In this document: piece after piece, positions 62,615 to 64,000 of the stretch | Layout: each line of letters begins with the position of its first letter | Position numbering within the stretch: the first letter of the stretch is position 1 | Assembly: GCA_028289345.1 (NCBI GenBank) | Contig: JANQQL010000015.1 | Location: 1 to 64,000 of the forward strand | Direction: 5' to 3' | DNA from: Planctomycetota bacterium | GTDB taxonomy: Bacteria > Planctomycetota > B15-G4 > SIAN01 | DNA length: 64,000 nt | The notes under the pieces: model-generated | Databases searched by the model: none | The model's input: the letters and a program-made list of their open reading frames with translations, nothing else | What the model was told of the DNA's origin: nothing | Program-made: the position numbers and the translations under genes

Positions 62615-64000
62615 CTAGTTTCCCACCCAATTCACCTTGATCGCCCAATTGTGATTGGTGACCGGGAACGCATTGGTGACGAAATTGTCATTGCTTCGCG
62701 CGCTGAAGTTGTTGGGGAGAGGAGATCCGCACCCGGATTTGTTGTCGGTCCCGTCGGTATCAGAGCAGATCCAAATACACGTATCTCCCGAGAAGACCTT
62801 GATCCCTGCGACGTAGGGCAGCCCTCCGGTCGAAATCGGAACCGCTGTCGGCAAACTGAAAACCGTGCCTGGGTAGCAACCGCTCGAAGTCGTGCCATCG
62901 GGGACAGGGACATTGAGGATTGCCGCTCCAGTCGCCAAGTCAGGCTCGACGTCCACACTCGGGTTGGTCCCCGCCTTCATTCGATGATAGCCAACCCATT
63001 CCACCGAGGGGGAAGCGCCACAAAAGATGTTCATCGCGATCTCGACACTGGTCACGCCCGTGTTTCCCATTCCAGCGGCCGTGTTCGAGGACGCAGTCCC
63101 GAGGTTCACAACGAACCAGTCCGAGGGACCGGACGGGTTCGTGACCTTCCAACAGAATCCATCGTGGTCGCCATCGTCTTGGATTCCGTAACACGCCGAG
63201 GGACAAGAGGCCGGCGGTTGAACCGGATTCATGGTGACCGAATTGCTGATCTTGAGCTTTGGCTTGTTGTTTGGCTTGAGATCACAAAAGTCCTGATAGA
63301 TCAGACACAAAGTAATCGGCGCGGGGCCAAGGCCGCAGGGAAACGGCGCACAGAGCTCCCAAGTTTCGGGCTTGGGACCAGGGGCAAACACGTTGCCCGT
63401 CGTCGTGAACGCGACGGGGATTCCCAAACTCACCATCGGGATTCCCCCCGAACAAAAAAACAAGAGAGATCGTTGACCGGTTTGAGTCCCCCAGAACGCC
63501 AAGCAGTAGGGGTCGAACGAGTTCAAAACGACGGAAGGCTCGCCGTTGACGAGGAAGGTGTTCTTCGCGGCCACGACGGGGCGCGTTACCAATCCGAGCT
63601 GCCAGTTCAGCCCCCCATCGCTTGCCCCCGTGTCGTAGCTTGTGGAAGTGACGAACGATCGGTTGAACGCGGGGCCAAGGGTATCTGCACCCAACCACGT
63701 GCCGCTATCTCCGGGCCGGGGTTGCATGGCGACGTGGACATCCGTGGAGCCCAGGTGAAAGCAGGGCAAGGCGTAGCTGATGAGATCCGAGAACCCATCG
63801 TCGGGCTCGACTCTGGCGTGCAGCTCATGGAGTGGATTGTTCAAGTCCGGCGTATTGGGAAAGACTCCCGACTCGGGATAGATTCCCAAGGTCATGGTGT
63901 CACCCGCCCCGAATGTGTCCCAAACATCGACGCAAAGGCCGAACACCGCATTGCTTTGGCACGTGGAGTCGAAGTCCACGTTGAACCAGTCGCTGTCGCC
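62615..64000 (-). CDS. Secreted protein of unknown family, paralog 2, 5' end outside the window
   Basis: 462 codons are visible and the frame is open to the right edge, so the signal peptide and first part lie outside. The sequence repeats paralog 1 nearly throughout: FPNTPDLNNPLHELHARVEP, GDSGTWLGADTLGPAFNRSF, YGIQDDGDHDGFCWKVTNPS, GCGSPLPNNFSARSNDNF, ending HNWAIKVNWVGN. Direct tandem duplication with 426 nt between the copies, part of which is a third, decayed copy. Same unknown, exported function. Confidence 0.82.
   Translation of the reverse strand, partial: GDSDWFNVDFDSTCQSNAVFGLCVDVWDTFGAGDTMTLGIYPESGVFPNTPDLNNPLHELHARVEPDDGFSDLISYALPCFHLGSTDVHVAMQPRPGDSGTWLGADTLGPAFNRSFVTSTSYDTGASDGGLNWQLGLVTRPVVAAKNTFLVNGEPSVVLNSFDPYCLAFWGTQTGQRSLLFFCSGGIPMVSLGIPVAFTTTGNVFAPGPKPETWELCAPFPCGLGPAPITLCLIYQDFCDLKPNNKPKLKISNSVTMNPVQPPASCPSACYGIQDDGDHDGFCWKVTNPSGPSDWFVVNLGTASSNTAAGMGNTGVTSVEIAMNIFCGASPSVEWVGYHRMKAGTNPSVDVEPDLATGAAILNVPVPDGTTSSGCYPGTVFSLPTAVPISTGGLPYVAGIKVFSGDTCIWICSDTDGTDNKSGCGSPLPNNFSARSNDNFVTNAFPVTNHNWAIKVNWVGN

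Noticed and set aside
1..64000. CRISPR arrays, insertion sequences, integrases, phage genes, restriction or toxin-antitoxin systems
   Set aside because: No regular direct repeats with spacers, no transposase or integrase motifs, and no recognisable defence proteins were found on either strand.

Overview
The window looks like chromosome from a Planctomycetota-like, free-living Gram-negative bacterium. GC is roughly 60% and genes are dense, with many 4-nt stop/start overlaps. Planctomycete-style signs are a Ser/Thr kinase-TM-TPR protein beside an ECF sigma factor, large secreted RHS/YD and paralogous exported proteins, a type II secretion/type IV pilus-like machine, and many radical SAM and PqqD-type genes. 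This lineage call rests on family content only, because no rRNA or ribosomal protein is present.

1-5254 (minus): a large secreted RHS/YD-repeat protein, broken by one apparent frameshift near 825-841 and running off the left edge. 6119-15391 (minus): a cell-surface/RiPP-like locus made of a GT8-like glycosyltransferase, a Wzx/MATE-like flippase, a remarkable PqqD + S26-peptidase + methyltransferase fusion and a GT-B-like transferase. A promoter then leads into a 37-residue precursor-like peptide, a radical SAM/SPASM-PqqD maturase, an HPr-kinase-like protein and a nucleotidyltransferase. 15789-20990: Ser/Thr kinase with TPRs, a convergent ECF sigma factor with a methyltransferase, and a secreted Ig-like protein. 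21175-26422: di-haem cytochrome, malic enzyme, AraC/GyrI regulator coupled to an exported GyrI-like protein, and a VOC protein.

26496-35472 (minus) is a nine-gene pseudopilus/type II secretion operon: two pseudopilins, GspE, GspF, a third pseudopilin, PilM-PilN/GspL, PilO/GspM-like, PilP/GspC-like and secretin. The divergent plus-strand set 35884-40168 adds PilV-, PilW- and PilX-like proteins, the last ending in a strikingly Trp-rich tail, plus a HEAT-repeat protein. The RNase P RNA gene (rnpB) lies at 40204-40571 on the minus strand.

40830-54587 holds a radical SAM protein, a Nudix-like/acyl-CoA ligase pair, a secreted CxxC protein, hutI, an HDOD-GGDEF/GAF-kinase-like signalling pair, a CorC/CNNM-type CBS protein and a DUF4388 protein. 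55007-60571 (plus) encodes an MttB-superfamily methyltransferase, a corrinoid protein, a corrinoid-enzyme reductive activator, a MetH-reactivation-domain-like protein and a homocysteine S-methyltransferase. Together they look like a dissected, quaternary-amine-driven methionine synthase. 60653-64000 (minus) carries two tandem secreted paralogs with a decayed third copy between them.

A dispersed ~120-bp repeat occurs three times. In two copies its first three bases are the stop codon of the gene before it. I see no tRNA, rRNA, CRISPR array, insertion sequence or phage module.
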